Shown here in pieces: positions 30,715-42,200 of a DNA stretch of 64,000 nucleotides (positions within the stretch are counted from its first letter, which is position 1; every line of letters begins with the position of its first letter). This DNA comes from Malania oleifera (lineage: Eukaryota > Streptophyta > Magnoliopsida > Santalales > Ximeniaceae), in NCBI RefSeq assembly GCF_029873635.1, contig NC_080418.1, positions 8,151,562 through 8,215,561 of the forward strand, read 5' to 3'. The position numbers were made by a program, and so were the translations under genes. The notes below the pieces were generated by a model. That model had not been told where the DNA came from. It did not search any database and saw only the letters and a list, made by a program, of their open reading frames with translations.

Positions 30715-32990
30715 CTACTCCGTGCCGCAGCGAGGTCGTCTCCGGGGTCGTGGTGGCTGCCGTCTGCGTCTACCCTCTCCCTGCTCGTCAACATCATCAG
30801 ATGTCCTGGCCCGTCGTGCTGGATGTGAATCCTCTCCCCCAAGAGGTGCTGCATCATCATCATCAGCCATGCGTAGCGCACGCGGTGAGAAATGATACGA
30901 TGTCTCAGGACGAGAATGAGGCGGCCTAGGGGGTGCATCGACCTCGACCCCATCGAAAAGATCGTCCAATAAAAATGACATGGATGGGGTAGCAGCAGAG
31001 TCGGATGGGGCATCAGTCGGTCTGCTCGATGGTCCGGCAATATGAGCTGCAGTGGAAGGCGCATAAGGCGCTGACGGGCCAAACAAGTACTCGGCCTGTA
31101 CGACTGGTGGGGAGGACATGGGAGTCCCTAGACGACTAGAGGAAGCATGTCGTCCTCCTCGTATTGGAGCTGGTCGACCTCCTCGTGCTGGTACATCAGG
31201 TCGACCTCCTCGTTCTGGGATCCGTCGACCGTCCTCGCGGACGACGTCCAGTGCAGCACGCATCAATCGGTGGATCGCAGGATCTGACGAGATCTGCTCT
31301 GCCTCAATGACTATGTCAGCCTGCAGGATATGAACATATTTTATTAACGCATTCAAATTGGAACGTATATATAATAAAATGAGTTGTGGCATTAATCTTC
31401 TTACGAGGCTCAAATATACAGCTGCGGTCCTGTCGACGAAGCGGCGTGTGATAGACCTATACCAAGTGAAGTATGGGTCATCTAGACGCATCGGACTGTG
31501 CTCCGCCACTCCTCGTACGATGTAGTCTCGCCGATGCTCCCACGTAGTGACAAATATCGCGTGCGTACTCGACCAGTCTGTGACCCCTCGACCGCGTCCA
31601 TCCATGCCGTGGAGATCGTCCCCAACAATATCTACCCCCGAAGTCATAAATGGGGTGGGAATGACCTGTCGAAACCCGAACTGTCGCATGACTCGATCGG
31701 GGAGATACCACTCAATAATATGAAACCATATGAGTGGCACTCGCGCTACCCACAGGTCCCTCCCTTCTGCATAGGCAGGCAGCATGTCGGCTAAAATCTC
31801 ATCCATGTAGGGCATCCATATAAACTGCAGTTAGACAAAATAAAAATTTATGCGGACTATACACAACTGAAAGAAAGAAAGAAATGCTTTCATGTGCTTT
31901 ACTTTAACTGATTTATACCTCATGCTCCCGGTGCATGTCTAACTCGAACCTGTACCAGAGCAATGTGTGAAGTGCAACCATCGATGCCCTCAAGTCATCC
32001 CTCCATCTGTATAAGATGAAATCTAAGTTCCCAAATGCAAGACTACTACATATTACGAATTAGTATTCGTAATAGTTATTGAGTGAATATATAAGGATAG
32101 ATAAAATAGGTACTAACTGATATGCGAGCGGGAGAGGATCAACCGGACGACCGTCCTGACCCCTCTCAATCTGCAGGAAACCTCGCCGCGTAGGCACGAA
32201 TGAAGGAAATCTCTCCCAAGCCCAAACCTGGAGTAAGCGAAGGGGGCCCGCAATCTGTGTCTTCGAGTGGTGCGCGGCGCGACACATCTCCCTGTACAAC
32301 CACGCCAAAGTGGCGGACCCCCAACTGTACGAGTGACACGCTCCGAAGTCCTCAAGAAGTGGAAGGAACATAAGATGCGCATAACTGTTGGAAACATCCG
32401 AGAAGATCACCCACAAATCAAACGCAACAAGTGGGCTCATGCGTGGCATGCTATTGTCTGAACATCTGCATGTGCCGGGAGCTCACGAAACGCATCCCCC
32501 TTAAGGAACCGCATACGGATGCGTGCACCAACCAACTCGCTGTCAGGCGGAACAATGCCTAACAAACGCTCACATATAGTACGCAGGGCGAGTCGACCCT
32601 AACGGTCTGTAGGTCCCTCCACTGGTCCGGCAGTGTGACCAATGACAGCTCGCCCATCAATCGGCAACCCGAACAAAACAACTACGTCCTGTAATGTGAC
32701 GGTGGCCTCACCATGAGGTAGGTGGAATGTGTGCGTCTCGGGTCTCCATCGCTTCACTAATGATGTGACAAGATGCCAATCAAGCTGGATATGAGCAATC
32801 CGATAAATGCCATAAAACCCCGCATCGCGTATCAGCTCGACAATGCGGGGGTCTGTCTCTAACCAATGCTCGGCAAACTGCGTGCCCCCTCAGCAGCACA
32901 GGGGCTCCGCATGCCCCTCAGCTCACGCTCGGCTGGCCCTGTGATGATCGCCCATCGTCAAGACGCTTGGATCGGACGGCCCTGGATCAA
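30715..32990 (-). pseudogene. Plant mobile domain (PMD) protein, MAIN-like, carried by the MULE
   Basis: Minus-strand gene with introns. The N-terminal part (about 32990-32460) reads DPGPSDPSVLTMGDHHRAS, DPRIVELIRDAGFYGIYRI, VKRWRPETHTFHLPHGEATV and VVLFGLPIDGRAV, the signature of the PMD. A later exon (32449-32090) has SYSWGSATLAWLYREMC and LLQVWAWERFPSF. A small exon (about 32009-31919, WRDDLRASMVAL) is joined over an intron with GT at 31918 and AG at 31825 to the last part (31824-30715), with VPLIWFHIIEWYLPDRVMRQ and a Pro/Arg/Gly-rich tail. Several stops (near 32928, 32598 and 32463) break it. PMDs occur in MAIN/MAIL1 host proteins, which act with a PP7-type phosphatase in silencing and genome maintenance, and also in transposons. 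Confidence 0.8.
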
Positions 32991-33049
32991 TCCTGGAAAT
33001 GCATCGTTGCATCAGAATAGGTATAAATAAAAAAGAAACGATGTCAAAT

Positions 33050-35697
33050 TGTATAAAACTGCATACGAAATCAACGCGAAGGTCCCGCTGCATCACCCAA
33101 GTGGGTCCTTCTTGGACACCTTGTGCGATTATGCCCTTCTTGATAAAATATACTGCACGTGCTCCTTTTCCTACCTTCCCTAGCATCCATCTCATTGTGT
33201 ATACGGGAGCTCCTTGGACGACCTTTATGTCGAGTATATGCTGGATTTGCCTATATAGTCGGCAAAGACGATGCTGGCCAGTACTCCTCGTGCATAATCG
33301 GCTAAAAATCCGTCGCATATGTCGCATAATGTTCGGCGGTGGTCCAACAAGGCTTAACGTACTGCATGGCGTTAAGTCGTGTCTCCGCACATACAGCGAG
33401 AAGGTGGGAGCATGGAAAGTGTAAGGCTTGCCACTTCCCACACGAGCAGCCGTGCAAATCCTGAATGCGTAGCGTTTGCACGTTGTTTCCTTTATGAGGT
33501 CCCAACTGCGCAGTTGTGATGCTGAAAGTACCTCTAAACCGGTTGAACGTCGTCACGTGATGTCCGGTCGCCTTCAACTTCCTTCTTTCCATCGCAAGTA
33601 ATGTATGAGGAGTTAATGCATTTCCTCCTGATATTGCATTAAGAGCAGCCTCACGTCGGCTATTGAAATAATGTGCAACGCGATAAAATGTCAGTTGCAC
33701 AAGGCCAATGATTGGGAGGCTACGAGCGCCCTTAAGGATGGCGTTGAAACATTCGACGAGGTTTGTCGTCATGTTCTCATACCTTCTGCCCCCGTCGTGG
33801 CACTGAGTCCACATATGAGGAGCGATTTGATCGAAGAACGTCTTTGCGGGTTCCCCACCCTCATCGAAGATCTTCTCCATCCACATGTTAAACTTTCTGA
33901 CCTGATGCTCCCTTCCCGCGCGCTCAGCAATTCGCTTCAGATTGACACTGTGCACTTTCGTGCCGAAGTTGCTTACAACGTGTCGAAGGTAGAATCGGTG
34001 GTGCGCACGCGGTGGCTGCTAATCGGGATTGTGAGACACTGCAGCGATGATCCCTGGATGCCTATCTGATATAAGGCAAATGTCATCCCTATTGGTAATG
34101 GAACGAAGACAACACAGAAACCAATTCCATGTGTCCAAACTTTCCTCTTGCATAATAGCGAATGCAAGGGGAAATATTTGCCTATTTGCATCCAGGCACG
34201 TCACAATAAGGAGTTTTCCCTTGTACTTACCGTACAAGTGTGTCCCATCTATACATATCACAGGAGGACAGTGGGGAAAACCCTGAATAGATGCTGCGAA
34301 TGCCCAAAAGACTGATACAAATGTTACGGTCTGATCGCTGCCTGGTATAGGGTTCCACCTCCACTTTACGACAATACCAGGATTATAAGTGCACATTGCT
34401 TCCATCCACCTAGGCAACGTCTGATAAGACTTCTCCCAATCGCCGAATACTTGGGCAATTGCCTTCTGTTTGCCTAACCAAATTTTCTTATATGAGATGG
34501 AATAGCCGAAACTACGATCTATGAATTCTTTCAATGTAGCGATTGAGGTCGACGCATCACCCCTTATCATATTCACAACCTCATTAGCAATAAGGGACGA
34601 CGTGATTTGGCTATGGTCTTGCGAGAGGAGTTCATTCAAGCATGTGTGCGGACCACCATATTGAGTGATTTCGAAGAATCGATGTTTCTGACGATACATC
34701 GCACGCAGTCTCCAACTGCATTCAGAGTTCTTACACCTAACAACCCATAATAGTGGGGTCGACTGCAGGACGTAGAAGTCATGGTGCGTTCGAGTGTGGT
34801 ATATTCGCACAGCAGCTATCAATTGATCTTTCGACCTGAATAGCATCCCTTGACTCAATTCTGATGATTCATCCCAATGAGTTACCCGTATAGGAAGCTT
34901 GTCACCATGGGACAAATCTGCAGCCTCTACGTCAATTACACCATACATAGGAGGTTCGTCCATGAAATCTGTCGTATTCGTGCCATCGTTCGATTGAGGG
35001 GGGGTGGGTCGACATCATCGAGGAACTCGTTCATTCCTTCACCAATTTCCTCCTCGTACGTGTCATCTTGTAAATGAACATCGTTCGTGATGTTCATCCC
35101 CACGTCCAGTGCGTTATTCGCTATTGCGAACAACGATCCTGGTTGTTCTGCTGAAACATCTTCGCAAACACCATGATAATTCGTATGGATAGTAGTTCCT
35201 TCATACGTCTGCGCCTCGAATGACGATCATGGACATTCGTTCATATCCACAATAGGCATCCCACCAACATCTGCATCTTCTTCCTCCGCTTCAACCACGT
35301 GCTCAATAGACGTTCCCAGCTGCCCATGTGCGGCGACACCCATCTGAGGAATGAGTTCAACATACAGTTGCACAGTCAAATATGTCGTCCCTACGCAGTG
35401 TGCATCCAATACCATGCGCAAACCGTAATCACTAGTTACAAGAACAACCTCATAGAAGGTTGTATCATGATGCCCCTTAATCGGGTATCTTTCGGTTAGC
35501 CGCAATGCATTTTGATTTGGATCAATTTGCAAATACTTGTATATCTTCGTATGCAATTTAGTTAATTTACACCTATGACCAATTCTAATAGGTTGAACTG
35601 GCGGAATACTATAACTAACACCGGTTTGGCCGGTTATAATGTTACCCCCCATGTACAACAATACCGGAACCGAAATACTGCTTGAACTTCCTGCCAT
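33050..35697 (-). pseudogene. MuDR-type (mudrA-like) transposase, three or more lesions
   Basis: Starts at the ATG at 35697 with a PB1-like N-terminus (MAGSSSSISVPVLLYMGG, TKIYKYLQIDPNQNALRLTE). Next come an acidic linker, a DNA-binding MuDR segment (GMLFRSKDQLIAAVRIYH, CKNSECSWRLRAMY) and the DDE catalytic core: PPVICIDGTHLYGKYKGKLL (first D), CLISDRHPGIIAA (second D) and NLVECFNAILKGAR (E). A SWIM finger CSCGKWQALHFPCSH (about 33430) and a diverged C-terminal knuckle CSIFYQEGHNRTRC (about 33110) follow. Lesions: an in-frame stop at 35224-35226, a frameshift at a seven-G run (34998-35004), a stop at 34019-34021 in place of a usual Trp, and stops after 33302. It would cut and join MULE ends. 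Confidence 0.88.
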
Positions 35698-38204
35698 CTA
35701 GATTGACGCCCGGTAAATATAAAAGACCTACGCAAAACAATAATTTTATGTATAAGTCGTATGTTAAGTGAATAGTGAACAAAAATTATTTTCAATACAT
35801 TAATGTGCACATTATATTCTCTAAATGTTTCACTTGTCACTTTGAAAATATTCTTGCATGCAATTCTGACTTCTCTACAAAAAGTCGTATCGAAATTTGG
35901 GCAGCATGCCAAGTGTAATTTGAACATTGACCAATTTTTACAATGACCCTTAAAGGTTTGCAGACAATATAATAATATAGTTGAAGCATGCGAGAACCTA
36001 TGATATTTACCAGCATGCAATTCACATCACTGCATCAACCATGCAGGAGGCATTTAAATTCGCGCTTAGAAAACAAATACTTTTAGATATAACATATAAT
36101 ATCTTTGAAATTTTTTTGTAACCAAGCCTTCAATTAATGCGTGTGTCACAAATATTTATTTAATATTTCATAAAAAGTAAAAGACATTTTATATTTTATA
36201 TTATATAATAAAATTAATTATATATATATATGTATGTATATACATATCTCAAATATAGATTCAAAAGCTTAAGCAACATCATGTGCCATTGAGTGTATAC
36301 TAAATAATTAACTTATAATTCCTTCAACTTATATGCGTGCTCCTTTTCATATTCACATTGCTTCCAAACATTAATAAAAAATTATTTTTAATATATCATT
36401 TATCTCTAATGAACTCATCTTGTCACTAATTTAGAAAGTTATTTTTTATACATAAGAAAGAAAATGAGATTCATTATCTCCCAAAGGCAACTAGTTAACC
36501 CCATACCTTTTGTCATTTATATAGTTTGTATTATCAAATTCCAAACACAAACAAATCATAGTCATGTGTAGTAGATCGGGTTGTACTCTAACAAAAAAAT
36601 TTGTATGATTTTGGCATGGAGCACACTCAATATGAGTATAAAAGACTAATGTTGAACAAGTTAAATTAACTTAAATATAACCCTTTAACTTTATTATTAA
36701 GCATTTATAGATCAACAAACTACAACTTATTTGTTACTATAAGATAATTATACAATAGAAAATTTTATAATACTTTTGAAATCCCGAAGAAGATCAATGA
36801 AATTTTTATAAATTTTTAAAAAACTTCACTGAAGTGCAAATGGCTTGATTTCAATATATAGTTTTGGATTCCAAATTTGTAGGGCTTCTCATTGGGATGT
36901 AAAAATTATATTTTGGAAGATTGAAATTAAATTAGAGAAGTAGTAAGAAGATAGTCAATGATATTTTGACTTGTTTTGACCAAAATTTTAACTTATGTAT
37001 ATTCATAGTGGATCATAAGACTCCCATTTCTTATTCACATTCCTATTTTCATATACATTTTCATTTGTCATGTTGTTAAAATAAATATAGAAGTGGGTAA
37101 AAAATGGTTTAAGTTTTAATCATAACAAGGAAATGGTGTCATTTCAACCTCAATAACATGACATAAGGATGCAAAACTCTCCATCCCCGACTAGTTAGGG
37201 TTTGTTTAGGTTAATGACTCTATTAGAAATACATATATTTTTTCATTATACTTTCTCCATACAGTTAAGAACCAAAAATTATTCAAATATGATTCATTTT
37301 TATTTTAAATTATATGTAATAAAAATTAATTTTCTTCCTTTTTTTTTTTTTTTCTCTTTTTAACTATATGCCATTTATTAAACCCTAACAAACCCTCAAC
37401 TATAGGTTTTAGGCTCCCAACTCGACCAGTCTTCTTTAAGCATGGTTTCATTCACATGAAATATATCATAATCTAATTTCCTGAGTTAAAAACAGATTTG
37501 TCACTAAAACTATTTTAAAATAAGTTACTTTAATCATTTGTTACGAATTAGGAAGAACTTGTAATACCCATTAGAAATGGCATTGTGCATTCCAAAATAA
37601 CCTTATCAAAGTGAGTTAAGACCCACAAACAACACAAAAAATACAAACAAACAAATGTCCTAAACACTATTTCTTCTTTGATATTAATGAATATGTAAAT
37701 TTAAAATATTGAAGATATAATTTGAAGCATAAATATTTGATCAATATACTTTTTTTTTATTTCAAATTTTCAGATTATATTGTTAAAAAATTAAATGATT
37801 ATGCGGAGTATATACAAATACTATCAAAGACATAAACTATAATGACATTATTAATTAAAAAAACTAACCTTCCTCTAGATGCAGCAATGAACCCAATACT
37901 CGGAACGCGGCGTGTGATATCAAACCAACTCAAAACATAAACAGTTATCTCATATAAATCTCAGTAAGTTAAATAAAATATTCACGTTATTTTTCTAAAT
38001 ATTAAATAACATACCCCATTTTCGGCTCTTAAATAACCTCGCCTCGCCTTCGCCCAAGCCCGAACGGTCACCTGCACCTCGAACGGTCACCTGCCAACGC
38101 AACGGTCGTCTGCAAGCTCGAAGGAAGGTCTGCAACTTTTCTTCTCTTCTCCTCTGCATGATTGTGTTCTGAGAAGGCTCAGGGAGGAATTCAGCGCTCA
38201 AAAC
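35698..38204. other. AT-rich non-coding right part of the MULE
   Basis: No gene recognised. At 35885-36055 there is a block (GAAATTTGGGCAGCATGCC ... GCAATTCACATCACTGCATC ... GGAGGCATTT) similar to 21830-21995 in a Sirevirus tail. The rest is AT-rich, and the stretch near 38040-38110 is GC-rich with repeats of CGAACGGTCACCTGC. Confidence 0.5.
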
Positions 38205-38513
38205 AAATTTCGCAGGTTGGACCTGCGAGATTTACCACGTGGCACGATCGCCCATAATCTCGCAGCCACGCGTCGCCTCTCTGTTCGATTGCTTCTTAAA
38301 TCTCGCAGGTTGGACTTGCGAGAGTCACCACGTGTCACGATCGCTCGTAATCTCGCAGCCACGCGTCGCCGATCCGTTCGATCGCTTCTTAAATCTCGCA
38401 GGTTGGACCTGCGAGATTTACCACGTGTCACGATCGCTCGTAATCTCATAGCCACGTGTCGCTTCTCCGTTCGATGGCTTCTCAAATCTCGCAGGTTGGA
38501 CCTGCGAGATTTG
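38205..38513. repeat. 93-bp tandem array of hairpin units at the MULE right end
   Basis: The word AAATCTCGCAGGTTGGA (first copy AAATTTCGCAGG) starts at 38205, 38298, 38391 and 38484: an exact 93-bp period, about 3.3 units. Each unit opens with a hairpin of arms AAATCTCGCAGGT and ACCTGCGAGATTT. It continues with CCACGTGTCACGATCGC, TAATCTCGCAGCCACG and GTTCGATCGCTTC. Units are about 90 percent identical by eye. Because 93 is a multiple of three, ORFs of 31-residue repeats appear on both strands; these are not credible proteins. Confidence 0.92.
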
Positions 38514-38594
38514 TTCACCCATCGCCACACGTCACGTTACCCCTGTTTTTTTCTTTGCCACGCGTCGATAGCAGAGTGGCCACTAATTTAAGTC

Positions 38595-38699
38595 TAGCAA
38601 CATGAAGTTGCGAGATTACGTGAGCATTATTTTGGAAAATAATTTCATTTTCAAAGTATTATTTTATATTTTATTTATTTTTAATTATAGAAAAAAGTC
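38595..38699. repeat. MULE right terminal inverted repeat
   Basis: The reverse complement begins GACTTTTTTCTATAATT and contains AAAAATAAATAAAATATAAA and CAAAATAATGCTCACGTAAT, matching the left end at 28999. Confidence 0.85.
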
Positions 38700-38844
38700 G
38701 GTAAAAATGAGGTGTTTGTTATCGTACAAAACTCTCTTTTCCTTTTATCATTATACGAATATAACCGTACACGACCGAGTCACTTCCTTGTCAGCACCCA
38801 GTCCGGACTCTTCGTCGTCACTCATCAGTTCCGACCGCGGCAGC
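38700..38844 (+). promoter_or_regulatory. Probable 5' UTR and proximal promoter remnant of the PHT4 gene
   Basis: Only 145 bp separate the MULE end from the transporter's start codon. The first 30 bp or so (the target duplication plus GAGGTGTTTGTTATCG) still resemble the Gypsy LTR (GAGGAGTTTGTTTTACCG at 23617 onward), so unique gene DNA may start only near 38735. A TATA-like TTATCATTATACG lies near 38746. The rest is CT- and TCC-rich like a plant leader. Confidence 0.45.
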
Positions 38845-39294
38845 ATGAGCTCTCGACTAGCACTCAATCGCCCCATTTGCCACCGCTGCTCGCCTACTAC
38901 CTCCCTATTTCCCAAGATTCTCGATTTCCAATCCACTCGCGTACCAATTTCTTCTCCTTTCACCAATTCATCGAAGCGAAATGATTTCGAAAACGTTTAT
39001 CCGAAGAATCCTCTGAGAATTAAGCTTCGATATGAGCCGTCCGAGCTCCGGTCAATTCGAGCTAGGTTTTCCTCGAACGATGCCCAGTCCTTGGGGAGCG
39101 GCCCGCCGCCGGCAGGTAACGAGGCTTCGGAGTCGAGTTTTGCTGAGTTCATCACTTCCGAGCGAATCAAAGTCGTCGCGATGCTCGGACTGGCTTTGGC
39201 ACTCTGCAACGCCGATCGAGTTGTTATGTCGGTGGCGATTGTTCCTTTGTCTCTGGCTCACGGATGGAGCCGATCTTTCGCCGGCGTTGTTCAG
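38845..39294 (+). CDS. PHT4;2: PHT4 exon 1: transit peptide and first membrane segment
   Basis: 150 codons. MSSRLALNRPICHRC opens a Ser/Arg-rich presequence. FAEFITSERIKVVAMLGLAL begins the transporter body. It ends in CAG before GTGACT. An upstream in-frame Met exists in MULE sequence, but the conserved protein supports the 38845 start. Confidence 0.87.
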
Positions 39295-42200
39295 GTGACT
39301 TTGTTGATTTATTTCCCCCTGGTTCTTAAAAGTTTAGGCATGCATGAATAGTATGAATAATAGGTGTGAGGTTTTCGAAAGAAGCATTATGAATAGAGAA
39401 TAATGCTGGAGGGAAAATTGGAAGCCAGAAAAAGGCTTCGATTGGACTTAGTTCAAAATTTGAGAACATAAGGAAAGGAAATTATAAAAGAACTCATTTT
39501 TCTTGTTTGGGTATTCAGGACGTTGAGAAAGAATATAAAATATATAGTTAATTAATTAATGAAAATTTACCTCGCATGCCATTGTTCTTTGATTTTTTCT
39601 TAATTTTTCCAATCGAAATTGAATAAGTTTTTGTTTTTGATCGTAGACTTTTGAAAAACACTAACCCTACTTTGGGAGCTTGGATTTCAGGCATTGGATT
39701 TGAATTTGTGTGGATTTGGAATTAACTAAGTAAAGATTGAAAGAGAAGGTAATAGAAAAGAATTTATTCTTTATTATTTGGTTATTAAAGAAATTGAGTA
39801 AGAAAACATAAGTTGCAATTGATCTATTAATTCAATTTTTATTTTACAAATCATTAATGTTAGATTTTTCTTCATTGTGAATCTAATTTGAATAATTTTT
39901 ATTCTTGATTGTATTTGAGATTATACAGAGACTATATAATGGAAAGCAGCCATGTCTTAATTTACTTTGTTAGTAATGGAAAAACATGTTTAAGTTATTA
40001 TTGTATGATGAATACATGACAAACCTCAGCTGAGGAAGGAATTTTAATTCCAGGAATGACTTTCTTATAAAGGAATTATCTGTTTTTTTGTCTGCGATAT
40101 GATTGTTGTGGAACATTTCATACTGCAGATTTTGTTTTATGCATTGACTTTCTGACTGCTGTGTGCAGATGTGCTTATTTATATTCTACTTAGGACAATT
40201 CAGTTGTCCATGTAAACCCGATCCTAGTATGTGAATGCCTGCCATTGGGCTTCGATAAATCTAGTGAAAAAGACTTTGCTAACGAGAAATTTGTTCCTGG
40301 TACAACAGTATCAATTGCTTTTTATCACCTCTGATTCATTAATAGCCACTAATGGCAGTCATCTTTCCTCTGGGGATACCTAATATCTCCAATAGCTGGG
40401 GGAGCTCTTGTGGACTATTATGGTGGTAAGAGAGTCATGGCATGGGGTGTGGCACTGTGGTCATTAGCTACATTTCTCACTCCCTGGGCAGCAGAAGCTT
40501 CTCTCTGGGCTCTGCTTGCCATGCGGGTTTTGCTTGGCATTGCAGAAGGGGTTGCACTTCCTTGCATGAACAACATGGTAGCAAGGTATGGAAGCTCTGC
40601 AAACTTGTTGTGTGTTGATAATATTTTATTGCTGATCCACACGATGACCTTCTCCACTCATTATTCTTCACATTAAATATTTTGGCAAAGCTAATATGTT
40701 GAAGAAATTTTTTGAAATATTTTTTTAGATGGTTTCCTCAAACAGAACGATCCAGAGCTGTTGGAATCGCAATGGGTGGGTTTCAGCTTGGAAGTGCAAT
40801 AGGACTTACTCTCTCTCCGATCCTGATGTCACAGGGTGGTCTCTTTGGGCCATTTGTAATATTTGGATTATCTGGATTCCTCTGGGTTTTGGTGTGGGTG
40901 TCTGCAGTATCAAGTACTCCTAATCAAAATCCTCAAATATCAAAATATGAGTTGGACTATATACTAAATAAGAGGCTTATGGTAGAGAACAGACCCAAGG
41001 CAGGCAAAGTGATACCTCCCTTTAGGCGCTTGCTTTCAAAGCTACCAACATGGTCCCTAATTGTTGCAAATTCCATGCATAGCTGGGTATCTCACACATT
41101 TCTCTCTCTTTCTCAAGAGCCATGCTGATCTTGGTTTGAAACTATTGATTGTCATGGGTTTGGTTGGCCCTAGTCCCAATTTTGATTAAAGTCTAAAGAA
41201 ATGCCGAGATTGTTTTACCAGCATGGAGCAAAATAATAGAATTGTAATTTTAAATGAGTTGTAAAATGAGTTTTGAGCCTGTAAACAAGCATTTTTATTA
41301 AGATAATGAGTTAGTTCATAGCCCTATCAGACCAACCTAGTATTGAGCTTATAAATGCACTAGCGTGTCAGCTTGGTGAGCTGACTATGATCTTGCTCAG
41401 GCTGGGCTTATTAAGGAGTCGTTTGGTATCACTGTCAAAAATTAGAGAAACAAAAATTAGAAACGAAAATTAAAAACCAGAAACAGAAACGAAAAACCAA
41501 AAACTAGAGACCTATTTAGTTAATAGTTATAAAACTAAAATAAATTTAAAAATAATTAAAAAAATGTTCTTTTTTGTCTTTAAATCAAATAATATTATAA
41601 AAATATGATTAAAATAATAAAATTGTAAAATTTACTTTATAAAAAAAAATTATGTATGACAATTGAAAAATAGTAAAAATATAATTGGCTTAAAAATATT
41701 TTGTAATTGGCTTTATTATTAGTTTTTGAAATTTATGAATATTTTTTATTTCAATGACATTTAAATTTATATGATCATTTAATTTTAATTTTAAAGTGTA
41801 TGAAATGAATGATTTAATCCAAATAAACTATTTTTGGATATTAAAAAATTTGGCAACAGGTTGCCAAAATAATTGAAAACCATAAAATCTGATTTTTAGT
41901 TTTTTCGCAAACAGCAGAAAATCGACAAAGAAACAAAAAACTGGCAACATAAACAAACGTATTTTTATAATCTGTTTCTTCACTGTGCAAGAACAAAAAC
42001 AGAAAACAAGAAAAAGCAACAATACCAAACGGGCTCTTCGTTTTTAAGCTTCAAACCTAAGCTCAAGCTTTGCTCATTTATCTTAGTCAACAATTTTGAT
42101 CAAGCTATTATTGAGTCAAACAATTCTGAATGACTTGACTCATTTGCAGTCCTATGTACAAGTCTTTTAAAACATAGTAAAGCACTCTACACGCATAATG

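Larger units (their letters stand above)
28999..38699 (-). mobile_element. Mutator-like element (MULE) with transposase and plant mobile domain genes
   Basis: A 9.7-kb element with terminal inverted repeats of about 100 bp (28999-29103 and 38595-38699) and a 9-10 bp target duplication GGTAAAAATG (28989-28998 and 38700-38709), the duplication size expected for Mutator. It carries two minus-strand genes: a MuDR-type transposase (35697 to about 33050) and a PMD/MAIN-like gene (32990 to 30715). Both have stops. Hairpin-forming repeats lie just inside each end, elaborated into a 93-bp tandem array at the right end. It sits in the 3' LTR of the Gypsy element and ends just upstream of the PHT4 transporter. 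Confidence 0.88.

Noticed and set aside
30707-31333. Plus-strand Arg/Pro-rich ORFs
   Set aside because: Antisense of the PMD gene's low-complexity C-terminal tail.
38205-38513. Regularly spaced repeats that could be mistaken for a CRISPR array
   Set aside because: Spacers are themselves repeated, the array is in a plant MULE end, and there are no cas genes.
38198-38591. Open frames on both strands with repeated 31-residue Arg/Leu-rich units
   Set aside because: They are translations of the 93-bp tandem array, whose period is a multiple of three; no protein family and no codon signal.
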